In this document: positions 8,616-17,655 of the stretch, in pieces
Layout: every line of letters begins with the position of its first letter
Numbering within the stretch: the first letter of the stretch is position 1
Notes under the pieces: model-generated
What the model saw: only the letters and a program-made list of their open reading frames with translations
The model's database searches: none
Told to the model about the DNA's origin: nothing
NCBI RefSeq assembly: GCF_028993635.1
Contig: NZ_CP118631.1
Span: forward strand, 2,852,001 to 2,916,000
DNA: 64,000 nt
Direction: 5' to 3'
From: Mucilaginibacter sp. SJ
GTDB lineage: Bacteria; Bacteroidota; Bacteroidia; Sphingobacteriales; Sphingobacteriaceae
Translations under genes and position numbers: made by a program

Positions 8616-8710
8616 CGTCATTGCGAGGTACGAAGCAATCCCTGATTTGCAGAGCATCCATTAAAGTTTGCCCTGTATAGTTTGGGATTGCTTTATACCT
8701 CGCAATGACG
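8616..8710. repeat. MITE-like element with 27-bp terminal inverted repeats
   Basis: The left end CGTCATTGCGAGGTACGAAG continuing CAATCCC (8616-8642) and the right end GGGATTGCTTTATACCTCGC continuing AATGACG (8684-8710) are inverted copies differing at 2 of 27 positions. The internal 41 bases carry no reading frame. It stands immediately beside the element at 8532-8603, and both fill the gap after the secA stop codon. A degenerate relative may be at 20092-20190. Confidence 0.75.
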
Positions 8711-8743
8711 TGATTATCATAGCCCGTTTTCACGAGCTTTATA

Positions 8744-11700
8744 TTAATTCTGCCCTACGCCGTGGCAGTTTTTGTATTTTTTACCGCTACCACAAGGGCA
8801 AGGATCATTACGGCCAATTTTGTTTTCAACCCTTACCGGGGTAATTTTTTGCGGCTCCTGGAAATCATCCATAGGCACGCCGTTGCTTTCGCTCACTACT
8901 TCGGCCTTGGTAGTTTTCATTTTGCGCAGGTCAAGCTTCGGCTCGGGCCTTGCTTCCCTTACCTCTTCGGCCTGTTGCTGAACCGGGATCCCGCCGCGGA
9001 ACAGAAAGCTTACAATTTCCTTGTTCACATTGGCCAGCATGCCGCGGAATAATTCAAAGGCCTCAAACTTGTAAACCAACAGTGGGTCCTTTTGTTCGTA
9101 AACCGCGTTTTGTACCGATTGTTTTAACTCGTCCATTTCGCGCAGATGCTCTTTCCATGCATCGTCGATCAGGTACAGCGTAACGTTTTTCTCGAAAGAT
9201 TTAAATACCTCGTGACCGTGGTTTTCAACCGCTTTTTTAAGCGGAACAGCTACCTGGATGCCGTGGATGCCGTCACTAAAAGGAACAACAATGTTTTCGA
9301 CATATTGACCGCGGGTTTCATAAACATCTTTAATAACCGGGTAAGCCTGTTGTGCAACTGCTTCCTGCTTGCGTTTATAAAAGTCCATTACGGTTTGGAA
9401 CACTTCATCAGTAAGTGCCGGGATTGACTTAGCGGTGAATGTATCCGCGTCAATCTCCATATCAACCGAGAATAAACGGATAACTTCAAGCTTAAAGCCT
9501 TCGTAGTTGGCACTTTCTTTATATTCGGTAACGATGTCCTCAACCACATCAAAAATGGTGTTGCTCAGGTCAACATCTAAACGCTCGCCAAACAGGGCGT
9601 TTTTACGTTTAGTGTAGATCACCGTACGCTGTGAGTTCATCACATCGTCATATTCCAGTAAACGTTTACGAATGCCGAAGTTGTTTTCCTCCACTTTTTT
9701 CTGTGCACGCTCAATTGATTTGGAGATCATGGAGTGCTGGATCACTTCGCCTTCTTCAATACCCATACGTACCATCAGGCTTGAAATCCGCTCTGATCCG
9801 AATAAACGCATCAGGTTATCTTCTAACGATACAAAGAATTGTGAAGAACCCGGGTCACCCTGGCGACCAGAACGACCGCGCAACTGCCTGTCAACACGGC
9901 GCGACTCATGGCGCTCGGTACCCACAATGGCTAAACCACCGGCTTCTTTAACACCAGGGCCTAATTTAATATCCGTACCACGACCAGCCATGTTGGTGGC
10001 AATGGTCACAGTGCCGGCTTTACCAGCTTCGGCCACAATGTCGGCCTCCTTCTGATGCATTTTGGCATTCAGTACGTTATGTTTGATACCGCGCAGTTTA
10101 AGCATACGGCTTAATAATTCAGAAATTTCAACCGATGTTGTACCAACCAGTACCGGGCGACCAGCCTGGGTAAGTTTTACTATCTCTTCGGCAACAGCAT
10201 TGTATTTTTCACGTACTGTACGGTAAACCAAATCCTGGCGGTCATCACGTACAATACCCGAGTTGGTTGGTATTTCAACCACATCCAGTTTATAGATCTC
10301 CCAAAACTCGCCTGCTTCGGTAACTGCAGTACCGGTCATGCCGCAAAGCTTGTGGTACATCCTGAAGTAGTTTTGCAGGGTAATGGTTGCAAAGGTTTGG
10401 GTAGCATCCTCAACCTTTACATTCTCTTTAGCCTCAATAGCCTGGTGTAAACCATCAGAGTAACGGCGACCATCCAATACACGGCCGGTTTGCTCGTCAA
10501 CTATCTTTACCTTGCCTTCGTCAAGAATATATTCGGTATCTTTTTCAAACAGGGTATAAGCTTTCAATAACTGATTAACCGAATGGATCCGCTCAGATTT
10601 GATGGAAAAATCGCGCATCAGCTCGTCCTTACGGGCAATCTTTTCTTCGGTGCTTAATGCTGATTTTTCAATCTCGGCAATTTCGGTACCAACATCAGGC
10701 ATTACAAAAAAATGTGGATCTTCACCAGATGCGGTGATCAGTTCAATACCTTTTTCAGAAAGTTCAACCTGGTTGTTTTTCTCGTCAATAACGAAGAATA
10801 ATTCAGAATCAACCTTAGGCATTTCCTTACCCTGATCCTGCATGTAGTGGTTCTCTACCTTTTGCAGGATGGTACGGTTACCGCCTTCGCTCAGGAATTT
10901 GATCAATGCCTTGCTTTTTGGCAAACCACGGAAAGCACGTAACAAAGCTAAGCCACCACCATCAACATCGGTATTACCGTCGTTAATAGCTTTCTTAGCT
11001 TCGTTCAATACGCCGTTAACGTAGTTTTTTTGCGCATTAACCAAACGCTCGATGCGTGGTTTAAGCTCATAAAACTCATGCTCATCGCCACGTGGTATAG
11101 GGCCTGATATAATTAAAGGTGTACGGGCATCATCAATTAAAACGGAGTCAACCTCATCCACCATGGCATAATGCAGTTTGCGTTGTACCAACTCTTCAGG
11201 GCTGCGTGTCATATTGTCACGCAGGTAATCAAAACCAAATTCGTTGTTGGTACCAAAAGTAATATCGGCCAAATAAGCGGCACGGCGCTGCTCAGAGTTT
11301 GGTTCATGTTTGTCGATACAATCAACAGAAAGACCATGGAACTCATACAACGGCCCCATCCACTCACTATCGCGCCGGGCCAGGTAATCGTTCACCGTTA
11401 CGATGTGAACACCTTGTCCGGCTAAAGCATTAAGATATGCAGGCAGCGTGGCTACCAGCGTTTTACCTTCACCTGTGGCCATTTCCGATATTTTGCCCTG
11501 GTGCAGTACGGTACCGCCAATCAGCTGTACATCATAATGAACCATGTTCCAGGTAACCTCGTTGCCGGCTGCTATCCAGGTGCTGCTATGCAAAGCCTTA
11601 TCGCCTTTAATAGTAACGTTTGGTTTGCGGGCGGCAAGCTGGCGGTCAAACTCGGTAGCGGTAACTTCTAATGAACTATTGGCAGCCAGGCGGCTTGCTG

Positions 11701-12052
11701 TTTCTTTAACTACAGCAAATGCCTCGGGCAATATATTCATTAATATATCTTCAAGCTCTTTATTACGGTCTTTTTCAAGCTTATCAAGCTGAGTATAAAG
11801 CTCAACTTTTTCGGCTACATCCATATCAAGCTCGTTTTCTGTACGATCTTTAATGGCTTGTATTTCGCTGTCGATGCCCGAAAGGCCTTCGGCGATGGTT
11901 TCTTTAAAATATATGGTCTTAGCCCTAAGCTCATCATTACTCAGGGAGCCAAGCTTAGCATATTCAGCCTTAATTTTCTCAACTATAGGCTGTATACTTT
12001 TTACATCCCGTTCTGATTTGCTTCCGAAAAGCTTACTGATAAAATTTAACAT
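8744..12052 (-). CDS. secA: Preprotein translocase ATPase SecA
   Basis: SecA is the motor that pushes unfolded preproteins through SecYEG. The 1102-residue product has the Walker A motif [10 protein letters not shown] near residue 190, [13 protein letters not shown], the [19 protein letters not shown] helicase segment, the second nucleotide-binding domain with [12 protein letters not shown] and [13 protein letters not shown], and [15 protein letters not shown]. It ends with a zinc-binding tail [18 protein letters not shown] (Cys-X-Cys-X8-Cys-His), which in the family contacts SecB and ribosomes. It is about 200 residues longer than E. coli SecA because of inserts in the first half, usual for this phylum. 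A probable own promoter lies at 12122-12152. Confidence 0.98.
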   Translation of the reverse strand: MLNFISKLFGSKSERDVKSIQPIVEKIKAEYAKLGSLSNDELRAKTIYFKETIAEGLSGIDSEIQAIKDRTENELDMDVAEKVELYTQLDKLEKDRNKELEDILMNILPEAFAVVKETASRLAANSSLEVTATEFDRQLAARKPNVTIKGDKALHSSTWIAAGNEVTWNMVHYDVQLIGGTVLHQGKISEMATGEGKTLVATLPAYLNALAGQGVHIVTVNDYLARRDSEWMGPLYEFHGLSVDCIDKHEPNSEQRRAAYLADITFGTNNEFGFDYLRDNMTRSPEELVQRKLHYAMVDEVDSVLIDDARTPLIISGPIPRGDEHEFYELKPRIERLVNAQKNYVNGVLNEAKKAINDGNTDVDGGGLALLRAFRGLPKSKALIKFLSEGGNRTILQKVENHYMQDQGKEMPKVDSELFFVIDEKNNQVELSEKGIELITASGEDPHFFVMPDVGTEIAEIEKSALSTEEKIARKDELMRDFSIKSERIHSVNQLLKAYTLFEKDTEYILDEGKVKIVDEQTGRVLDGRRYSDGLHQAIEAKENVKVEDATQTFATITLQNYFRMYHKLCGMTGTAVTEAGEFWEIYKLDVVEIPTNSGIVRDDRQDLVYRTVREKYNAVAEEIVKLTQAGRPVLVGTTSVEISELLSRMLKLRGIKHNVLNAKMHQKEADIVAEAGKAGTVTIATNMAGRGTDIKLGPGVKEAGGLAIVGTERHESRRVDRQLRGRSGRQGDPGSSQFFVSLEDNLMRLFGSERISSLMVRMGIEEGEVIQHSMISKSIERAQKKVEENNFGIRKRLLEYDDVMNSQRTVIYTKRKNALFGERLDVDLSNTIFDVVEDIVTEYKESANYEGFKLEVIRLFSVDMEIDADTFTAKSIPALTDEVFQTVMDFYKRKQEAVAQQAYPVIKDVYETRGQYVENIVVPFSDGIHGIQVAVPLKKAVENHGHEVFKSFEKNVTLYLIDDAWKEHLREMDELKQSVQNAVYEQKDPLLVYKFEAFELFRGMLANVNKEIVSFLFRGGIPVQQQAEEVREARPEPKLDLRKMKTTKAEVVSESNGVPMDDFQEPQKITPVRVENKIGRNDPCPCGSGKKYKNCHGVGQN

Positions 12053-12121
12053 ATTATTTTATTATGATACAATTTGGTTCAACAATTGCGCCATAGCAGT
12101 CGTTAGAGCCAAATTGACAGG

Positions 12122-12152
12122 CAAATGTAAGATTTTGTGCCGAATGCCGAAA
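12122..12152 (-). promoter_or_regulatory. Probable secA promoter
   Basis: Read on the minus strand, TACATTTG (complement of 12122-12129) fits the Bacteroidota -7 element TAnnTTTG. A TTTCG at the complement of 12148-12152, 19 bases upstream, is an imperfect -33 element (TTTG). The start of transcription would lie about 60 bases before the secA start codon. Confidence 0.5.
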
Positions 12153-12230
12153 GGATAATGCTTTAAAGCGTTATGCGGGGATGTAAGATTGACATTACAG
12201 TGTTTGTATATGTTATTGTCTGAATCAGAA

Positions 12231-12320
12231 TGTCTGAACTCGGATTAAACGAATTAAAGAATTTTGGGAATTTGCCTGGCATTCGGTTAATTCATTAAAT
12301 TCTATAAATCCAGGGTCAGA
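12231..12320. repeat. Dispersed repeat family B-like element
   Basis: TCTGAACTCGGATTAAACGA at the left and a right end reading TAAATCCAGGGTCAGA form imperfect inverted arms of the same TCTGAACCnGGATTT type as the two elements at 22743-22833 and 22958-23048. It lies between the first permease gene and secA. Confidence 0.5.
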
Positions 12321-12330
12321 AAACTCCCAC

Positions 12331-12360
12331 CCCCGTTGCCGTGAGGGCACGACAACGGGG
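12331..12360 (-). terminator. GC-rich hairpin downstream of permease gene 1
   Basis: CCCCGTTG (12331-12338) and CAACGGGG (12353-12360) pair exactly, and inside them CGTG and CACG pair again. It lies 36 bases after the stop codon of the 797-residue permease gene. Only a short GTTTT follows on the minus strand, so termination is plausible but not certain. Confidence 0.5.
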
Positions 12361-12396
12361 TAAAAACTGATCTTTAATTTTTAATCACTAACCACC

Positions 12397-14790
12397 CTAT
12401 TCCGTTTTCAAACTTTTTACCGGGTTCATTGAAGCTGCTTTTATACTTTGATAACTTACCGTGAGCAACGTTATAGCGATAGCTCCTATTGCGGTGAGGC
12501 CAAATATCCACCATGATAAATCGGCCCGGTATTTATAATCCTGCAGCCAGCCCTGCATAAAGTAATAAGCTGTTGGTATGGCTATCAGTAATGATACCGA
12601 CACCAGGAGCACAAATTCTTTCGACATTAATTGCCATAGGCTGAATATTGAAGCGCCCAGCACTTTGCGTACACCAATCTCCTTAGTACGTTGTTCGGCC
12701 ATGAACGATGCCATCCCAAACAAGCCCATGCAGCTGATAAAAATGGCAAGCAGCGTAAAAAAGCCGGCCAGCTTGCCAATGCGTTCTTCATTGCTAAACT
12801 TACGGGCATACTCCTCGTCGGTAAATTTATATTCAAAAGGAGTACCGGGCGCATATTTTTTAAACATGGCTTCAATTTTGGCCAAAGCGTCATGCGCGCT
12901 CATCTTAGGGTTCAGGCGGATGTCAAGCAGGCTAAAATCATTTTTATCCAACAAAAACACCGATGGCTTAACCGGCTCATATGGCGACGACATCACCATG
13001 TCTTTGATTACACCAATGATCTTAAACTTCTTAAACCAATCTACCGTTTCGCCAACCGGGTGCTTAAAGTTCATGAACCTGGCGGCCGACTCATTAACGA
13101 TAATACCCAGCGAATCGGCAAGGTTATTCTTTTCAAAATCACGGCCGTCAACAATTTCCCACTGGGCTACTTTTCCAAACTCGGGGCTAATAGTTATTGT
13201 ACCAAAATCATCCTGTAAACCCGCTGGCTTATCCCGCCAGTTAAGGCCGCTGTTATTTGAATAAACGCCTGTAAGCGGACTGCCAGACTCGGCCATTTCA
13301 ATAATAGCGCCGGATTTAAGCAGATCGGTCCTTACCGCTTCAAAGTGCTTATGGATCTCGTTCGTGCGCATGTCCATCTGCACAAGCCCCGTGCGCTCAT
13401 ACCCAATAGGCCTGTTCTTGGTAAACTGCACCTGCCTGAAAACAATGATGGTACCAATGATTAGGGTAACCGAAACTGTAAACTGCAATACAACAAGCAC
13501 CTTACGTGGTATAGCGGCAAAACGCCCGGCCTTAAAAGTACCTTTAAGCACCTTAACCGGCTGAAACGACGACAGGTAAAACGCAGGGTAGCTTCCTGCT
13601 ATTAAGCCTGTAAAGATGCTGAAACCTAACCCCATCAACCAAAATACAATATTGCCCCAAAGCACATGCATTGTTTTATCGGCTACGGTATTAAACCAGG
13701 GCAATATCAACTGTACCAGCAATATAGAAACTCCAAAAGCAAACACGGCGATCATGAGCGATTCAATAAAAAACTGGCTGATCAGCTGGCTCCTTAACGA
13801 TCCTACCGTTTTACGGATCCCCACTTCCTTGGCCCGTTTCTCGCTCCGGGCGGTGCTCAGGTTCATGAAATTGATACAGGCCAGCAGCAGCACAAACACA
13901 CCGATGATGCCAAACATCCATACAAATTTGATATCACCACCAGTATTAAACCCACCTTTAAACTCCGAGTACAGGTGCCATTTGCTCATGGGATGTAAGA
14001 AAACCGCAGCCTTAAAACTCACGCCCACATTATCGCCCTGGGCTTTAAGACCGTCAAGTTTTACATTCCTGATCTCTGCCGATACCTTATCCAAATTGGC
14101 ACCCGGTTTTAGCTGAGCGAAGATTTGCCAGGAATTATTGCCCCAGCGCGTACGGGCATTTTTTAACCAGGGCATCGTGGTCATGTACAGATCCCATGGG
14201 GCAACAAAACCAAGATCCCGAAAATTGCTGTTATGCGGTATATCCTCATACACTCCCGTTACCTTAACATTCCACTCGTTATCAATTTTAATGGTCTTGA
14301 GCATCGGGTCGGCATCGCCAAAAAGCGCTTTAGCCAGTGATGCAGAAAGCATAACAGATGAGGGATCTGCCAGGCCCGAACGTGTGCCTTTCAGCATTTT
14401 GAGGCTAAGCAGGTCAGGTGCTTCGGCCTGCATGTAGTTCCCTTGTTTGGTGAGCTTTTTATCATCATAAGCCATAATATGCGTATCCGTCCAGGTTGAA
14501 AGCACTACATATTTAAAGTCATGCTTAAAATCGTCCCGGAGTTTATACCCGAGCGGCATAGGCATGGCTGTTTGCGCGTCGGTAACACCATTAAAGGTTT
14601 GATTTTGCCACACCTGCACAATACGGTCATAATTGTCAAAACTCTTATTGTATGATAACTCATCCCAGATCCAGAGGCCAATGAGTACGGCTACCGCCAT
14701 CCCCACCGAAAGGCCCGTGATATTAATAAACGTATGCGCCTTGTTCTTAACAAGGTTTCGCCACGCAATGGTTAAATAGTTTTTAAACAT
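12397..14790 (-). CDS. MacB/FtsX-type ABC transporter permease 1 of 5
   Basis: This 797-residue inner-membrane protein has the doubled FtsX architecture. The first transmembrane helix (about 20-43) is followed by a periplasmic MacB-PCD domain to about residue 285, then three helices with the coupling motif EKRAKEVGIRKTVG. A fifth helix (about 430) leads to a second periplasmic domain and a last FtsX domain (about 680-790) with RTKEIGVRKVLGA. There is no ATP-binding domain and no ATPase gene nearby, so an ATPase encoded elsewhere would be needed. Relatives extrude peptides or lipoproteins, or signal mechanically; the cargo is unknown. It is the most downstream of five same-strand paralogues, and a repeat touches its start codon (14791-14825). 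Confidence 0.9.
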   Translation of the reverse strand: MFKNYLTIAWRNLVKNKAHTFINITGLSVGMAVAVLIGLWIWDELSYNKSFDNYDRIVQVWQNQTFNGVTDAQTAMPMPLGYKLRDDFKHDFKYVVLSTWTDTHIMAYDDKKLTKQGNYMQAEAPDLLSLKMLKGTRSGLADPSSVMLSASLAKALFGDADPMLKTIKIDNEWNVKVTGVYEDIPHNSNFRDLGFVAPWDLYMTTMPWLKNARTRWGNNSWQIFAQLKPGANLDKVSAEIRNVKLDGLKAQGDNVGVSFKAAVFLHPMSKWHLYSEFKGGFNTGGDIKFVWMFGIIGVFVLLLACINFMNLSTARSEKRAKEVGIRKTVGSLRSQLISQFFIESLMIAVFAFGVSILLVQLILPWFNTVADKTMHVLWGNIVFWLMGLGFSIFTGLIAGSYPAFYLSSFQPVKVLKGTFKAGRFAAIPRKVLVVLQFTVSVTLIIGTIIVFRQVQFTKNRPIGYERTGLVQMDMRTNEIHKHFEAVRTDLLKSGAIIEMAESGSPLTGVYSNNSGLNWRDKPAGLQDDFGTITISPEFGKVAQWEIVDGRDFEKNNLADSLGIIVNESAARFMNFKHPVGETVDWFKKFKIIGVIKDMVMSSPYEPVKPSVFLLDKNDFSLLDIRLNPKMSAHDALAKIEAMFKKYAPGTPFEYKFTDEEYARKFSNEERIGKLAGFFTLLAIFISCMGLFGMASFMAEQRTKEIGVRKVLGASIFSLWQLMSKEFVLLVSVSLLIAIPTAYYFMQGWLQDYKYRADLSWWIFGLTAIGAIAITLLTVSYQSIKAASMNPVKSLKTE

Positions 14791-14825
14791 GGTTCATTGG
14801 TTCAATTGTTCATTAGTTCATTGGT
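14791..14825 (-). promoter_or_regulatory. ATGAAC leader repeat directly before permease 1
   Basis: Read in the direction of the gene, this 35-base block contains ATGAACTAATGAAC and later CCAATGAACC, and it ends exactly at the start codon. It replaces any visible ribosome-binding site. The last internal ATG opens a frame ATG-AAC-CAT-GTT-TAA that overlaps the real start out of frame. Blocks of the same sequence precede permeases 2, 3 and 4. Confidence 0.6.
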
Positions 14826-14865
14826 ATCCCCTTCTCCTAACCTATAATCTCCAACCTCTAATCGC

Positions 14866-17226
14866 TTATTCCGATCGCAAATTCTTTACAGGGTTAGCCA
14901 GCGCTGCTTTTATGGCGTGATAGCTAACCGTTAATAAAGTGATTACCACAGCGCCAACTCCTGATGCCGCGAAGATCCACCAGGTTATGGTCGACCGGTA
15001 TTCATACTTATGCAGCCAGTTGTTCATATAATAGTATGTTGCAGGAATAGCTATAAAGAGTGATATGGTAACTAAAACCACAAACTCGGAGGAGAGCAAC
15101 CGCCACAAATTAGCCACCGAAGCACCCAATACTTTGCGTACCCCTATCTCCTTGATACGTTGTTCGGCAACAAATGAAGCCAGGCCAAATAAGCCGAGGC
15201 ACGATATAAATATAGCCAGCACCGCAAATATGGTAGCAAGGTTACCTATCCGTTGCTCATCCGAAAACTTGCTCGCGTACTCATCATCATTAAACTTAAA
15301 ATCAAACGGGCTGCCGGGGTTATATTTTTTGAACACCGGTTCTATCTTTTTTAAAGCCTCCTGCATGGGCATGGTTGGTTTAACCCTTAGTGTTATGAAA
15401 TTAACCCAGCCCGGCAGCATCATAAATACAGTAGCTACAGGTTTTTTGTAAGGCGATTCCATCACCATATCCTTCACAACGCCCGTAACAATGTGATCCT
15501 GTTTATTCCACCTGATCACTTTGCCTACCGGATTTTTAATGCCGCTCATTTTCACTGCCGATTCGTTCAGGATAAAGGCGCCGGTATCCGTTGGGAAGTT
15601 TCTTGAAAAATCCCGCCCTTGGATAATTTTCCAGCCTACGGTATGCCCAAAATCATAAGTTGCAGCAACGGTACCAAAAGTTGGGTCGAACCCTGCAGGC
15701 TTGCCCTCCCAGTCAAAACCTCCGTTATTTGCCCAAATCTCTGTAGTAGTACTGTTTGATTCGGCCATATCCTCAACCGCACCGGTTTGGATCAGGTCGT
15801 TACGCATAGTTTCATAATGTCCGTAAATCTCAGGAGTCTTCATTTCGATAGAAAGCAAGCCCGCACGCGAATAACCGACCGGCCTGTCTTTAGCATACTG
15901 GATTTGCCTGAACACAACGATAGTACCTATAATCAGCGCTATGGATACCGTAAACTGCACAACAACCAAAACCTTACGCGGCAGAGACGCAAAACGGCCT
16001 ACCTTGAAAGTCCCCTTTAAAACCTTCACCGGCTCAAATGATGAAAGGTAAAATGCCGGATAACTGCCTGCTATGACGCCTGTAAATAAGGTGAAACCCA
16101 AAGCCAGGAGCCAAAACCAAACATTGCCAAATGGCATATTTATTTGTTTATCGGCAATATGATTAAATGATGGCAGCGCAACCAAAACTATACCCACCGT
16201 AACCACCAGCGCCAAACATGCAAATATTACCGATTCGCTCAAAAACTGGTTGATGAGCTGTGAGCGCATGGAACCGATAGACTTTCTGATCCCCACTTCC
16301 TTAGCACGTTTCTCACTTCGGGCAGTACTCAGGTTCATGAAATTGATACAGGCCAGTAACAATACAAATACCCCGATAATACCAAACAGCCAAACCATTT
16401 CAATAAGTCCACCAACAGGTTTGCTGTTTTTAAAATCGCTGTACAGGTGCCATTTGCTCATGGGATGCACCTGTATACTTTCATCATTCATCTTAAAGTG
16501 CGGCTTGGTGATATTCCTGATCTTGGCCGATACTTTATCAAAATCCACGTTATCAGCCAGCTGAACATACAATGAGCAGCCATGGTTATCCCATGCTCCT
16601 GTTTGTGTGCCCCACCAATTGTTTTTATTAAAAAAAGGCATCAGGAACTTTGTTTCATAAAACGAGGTATTGCGCGGCAAGTCTTCATATACGCCTATAA
16701 CTTTTAGGTTTGTTTTATTATCAGCCTTGATAGTTTTATTGACTGGATCTGCATTACCAAACAGCGCTTTGGCAATTGATTGAGATATAACTATTGATGA
16801 AGGATCCCTGAATTCGGTATAACTACCTTTTACCATTTTCAATGCGAGCATGGCCGGCAAATCACCTTCGGCCCAGGCCCCAATTTGTGATATCTTTTTA
16901 TCACCTACCGCAAGAATATGCGCCCCACCCCAAAAAAGCGAAGTATGTTTAAAATCGCTGGCATACTTAGTGCGCAATTCGGCACTCAGCGGCACCACGG
17001 TCGATCGAAAAGTAGGCGTTTCTCCATTTGCCGTTTGTGTAACCATAATCTGCCCCATGCGGTTATAGGTGCTATGGTACTTATCAAACGATAACTCGTC
17101 CCAGATCCAAAGACCGATAAGCATGGCCACCGCCATCCCTACCGATAAACCCGCAATGTTAATAAAGGCATGCACCTTGTTTTTAACAATATTACGGAAC
17201 GCGATTTTGATGTAATTCTTTAACAT
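14866..17226 (-). CDS. MacB/FtsX-type ABC transporter permease 2 of 5
   Basis: This 786-residue paralogue of permease 1 keeps the same order of parts: an N-terminal helix in NIAGLSVGMAVAMLIGLWIW, a MacB-like periplasmic domain, the first FtsX domain with EVGIRKSIGSMRSQL, a second periplasmic domain, and the final FtsX domain with IKEIGVRKVLGASVANL. It ends NPVKNLRSE, like the other copies. Long stretches are nearly identical to permease 1 (ACINFMNLSTARSEKRAKEV), suggesting this pair arose by a recent tandem duplication. The gap to permease 1 is 75 bases and includes the leader repeat of that gene, so one mRNA is possible. Function and cargo are unknown. Confidence 0.9.
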   Translation of the reverse strand: MLKNYIKIAFRNIVKNKVHAFINIAGLSVGMAVAMLIGLWIWDELSFDKYHSTYNRMGQIMVTQTANGETPTFRSTVVPLSAELRTKYASDFKHTSLFWGGAHILAVGDKKISQIGAWAEGDLPAMLALKMVKGSYTEFRDPSSIVISQSIAKALFGNADPVNKTIKADNKTNLKVIGVYEDLPRNTSFYETKFLMPFFNKNNWWGTQTGAWDNHGCSLYVQLADNVDFDKVSAKIRNITKPHFKMNDESIQVHPMSKWHLYSDFKNSKPVGGLIEMVWLFGIIGVFVLLLACINFMNLSTARSEKRAKEVGIRKSIGSMRSQLINQFLSESVIFACLALVVTVGIVLVALPSFNHIADKQINMPFGNVWFWLLALGFTLFTGVIAGSYPAFYLSSFEPVKVLKGTFKVGRFASLPRKVLVVVQFTVSIALIIGTIVVFRQIQYAKDRPVGYSRAGLLSIEMKTPEIYGHYETMRNDLIQTGAVEDMAESNSTTTEIWANNGGFDWEGKPAGFDPTFGTVAATYDFGHTVGWKIIQGRDFSRNFPTDTGAFILNESAVKMSGIKNPVGKVIRWNKQDHIVTGVVKDMVMESPYKKPVATVFMMLPGWVNFITLRVKPTMPMQEALKKIEPVFKKYNPGSPFDFKFNDDEYASKFSDEQRIGNLATIFAVLAIFISCLGLFGLASFVAEQRIKEIGVRKVLGASVANLWRLLSSEFVVLVTISLFIAIPATYYYMNNWLHKYEYRSTITWWIFAASGVGAVVITLLTVSYHAIKAALANPVKNLRSE

Positions 17227-17233
17227 GATTATA

Positions 17234-17267
17234 GTTCATTGGTTCACTTGTTCATTAGTTCATTGGT
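17234..17267 (-). promoter_or_regulatory. ATGAAC leader repeat before permease 2
   Basis: In the sense of the gene the block reads as four spaced copies of (A/G)TGAAC and ends 7 bases before the start codon. It contains the miniature frames ATG-AAC-TAA and ATG-AAC-AAG-TGA, and a further ATG whose frame runs across the true start and stops shortly inside the gene. Confidence 0.6.
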
Positions 17268-17414
17268 GGCCTATCATTTAGTCATTGTTGGAGGATAACC
17301 GCATGCTAAGCAAATAGGCTCTGTATAGTATGCTGTTGCTTCGTCGCTTCTACTATAATGACATGATCATAAGCTATCAATTATTAGGTGTGTTTTTAAT
17401 CTGCGTTATAATAT

Positions 17415-17581
17415 GGGCGTTGCCTGCGGCCCGGGCTTTCCGTTGCAAGTCCTCGCCTTTCCTGCCCACAATCCAACCCGCGCTGTGGGCTTTACACTGC
17501 AATCCCTAACGCGCCCTCCGCACACCATCGCTAAAATATATTTTACATATCATCACGGTTTTTTCCAGGTTTTCCCTGATG
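17415..17581. repeat. Dispersed repeat family A, copy 2
   Basis: This is the longest copy, opening GGGCGTTGCCTGCGGCCCGG, with CCCTAACGC after the variable centre and then a tail matching copy 1 at 2365-2517 (CACCATCGCTAAAATATATT, later CCTGATGG). Together with the leader repeat and a family C element it fills the 429-base gap between permeases 2 and 3, in which I see no gene. Confidence 0.75.
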
Positions 17582-17613
17582 GTTCCCTGCAATGACATAA
17601 ATTGTTATTTGGT

Positions 17614-17645
17614 AATTCCGAAATCAAAAATCCGATATCCGAAAT
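17614..17645. repeat. Dispersed repeat family C, copy 1
   Basis: AATTCCGAAATC followed by AAAAATCCGATATCCGAAAT, placed ten bases beyond the stop codon of permease 3. Very similar 32-37-base units occur at 20222-20258, 22833-22868 and 23049-23084, always just beyond the 3' end of a permease gene or next to a family B element. Confidence 0.65.
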
Positions 17646-17655
17646 AATTAATCTA

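Noticed and set aside
12578..13264. Long open frame of 228 codons on the plus strand inside permease 1
   Set aside because: It is antisense to a well-supported gene, has no recognisable motif, and similar shadows occur over the other paralogues because of their codon use.
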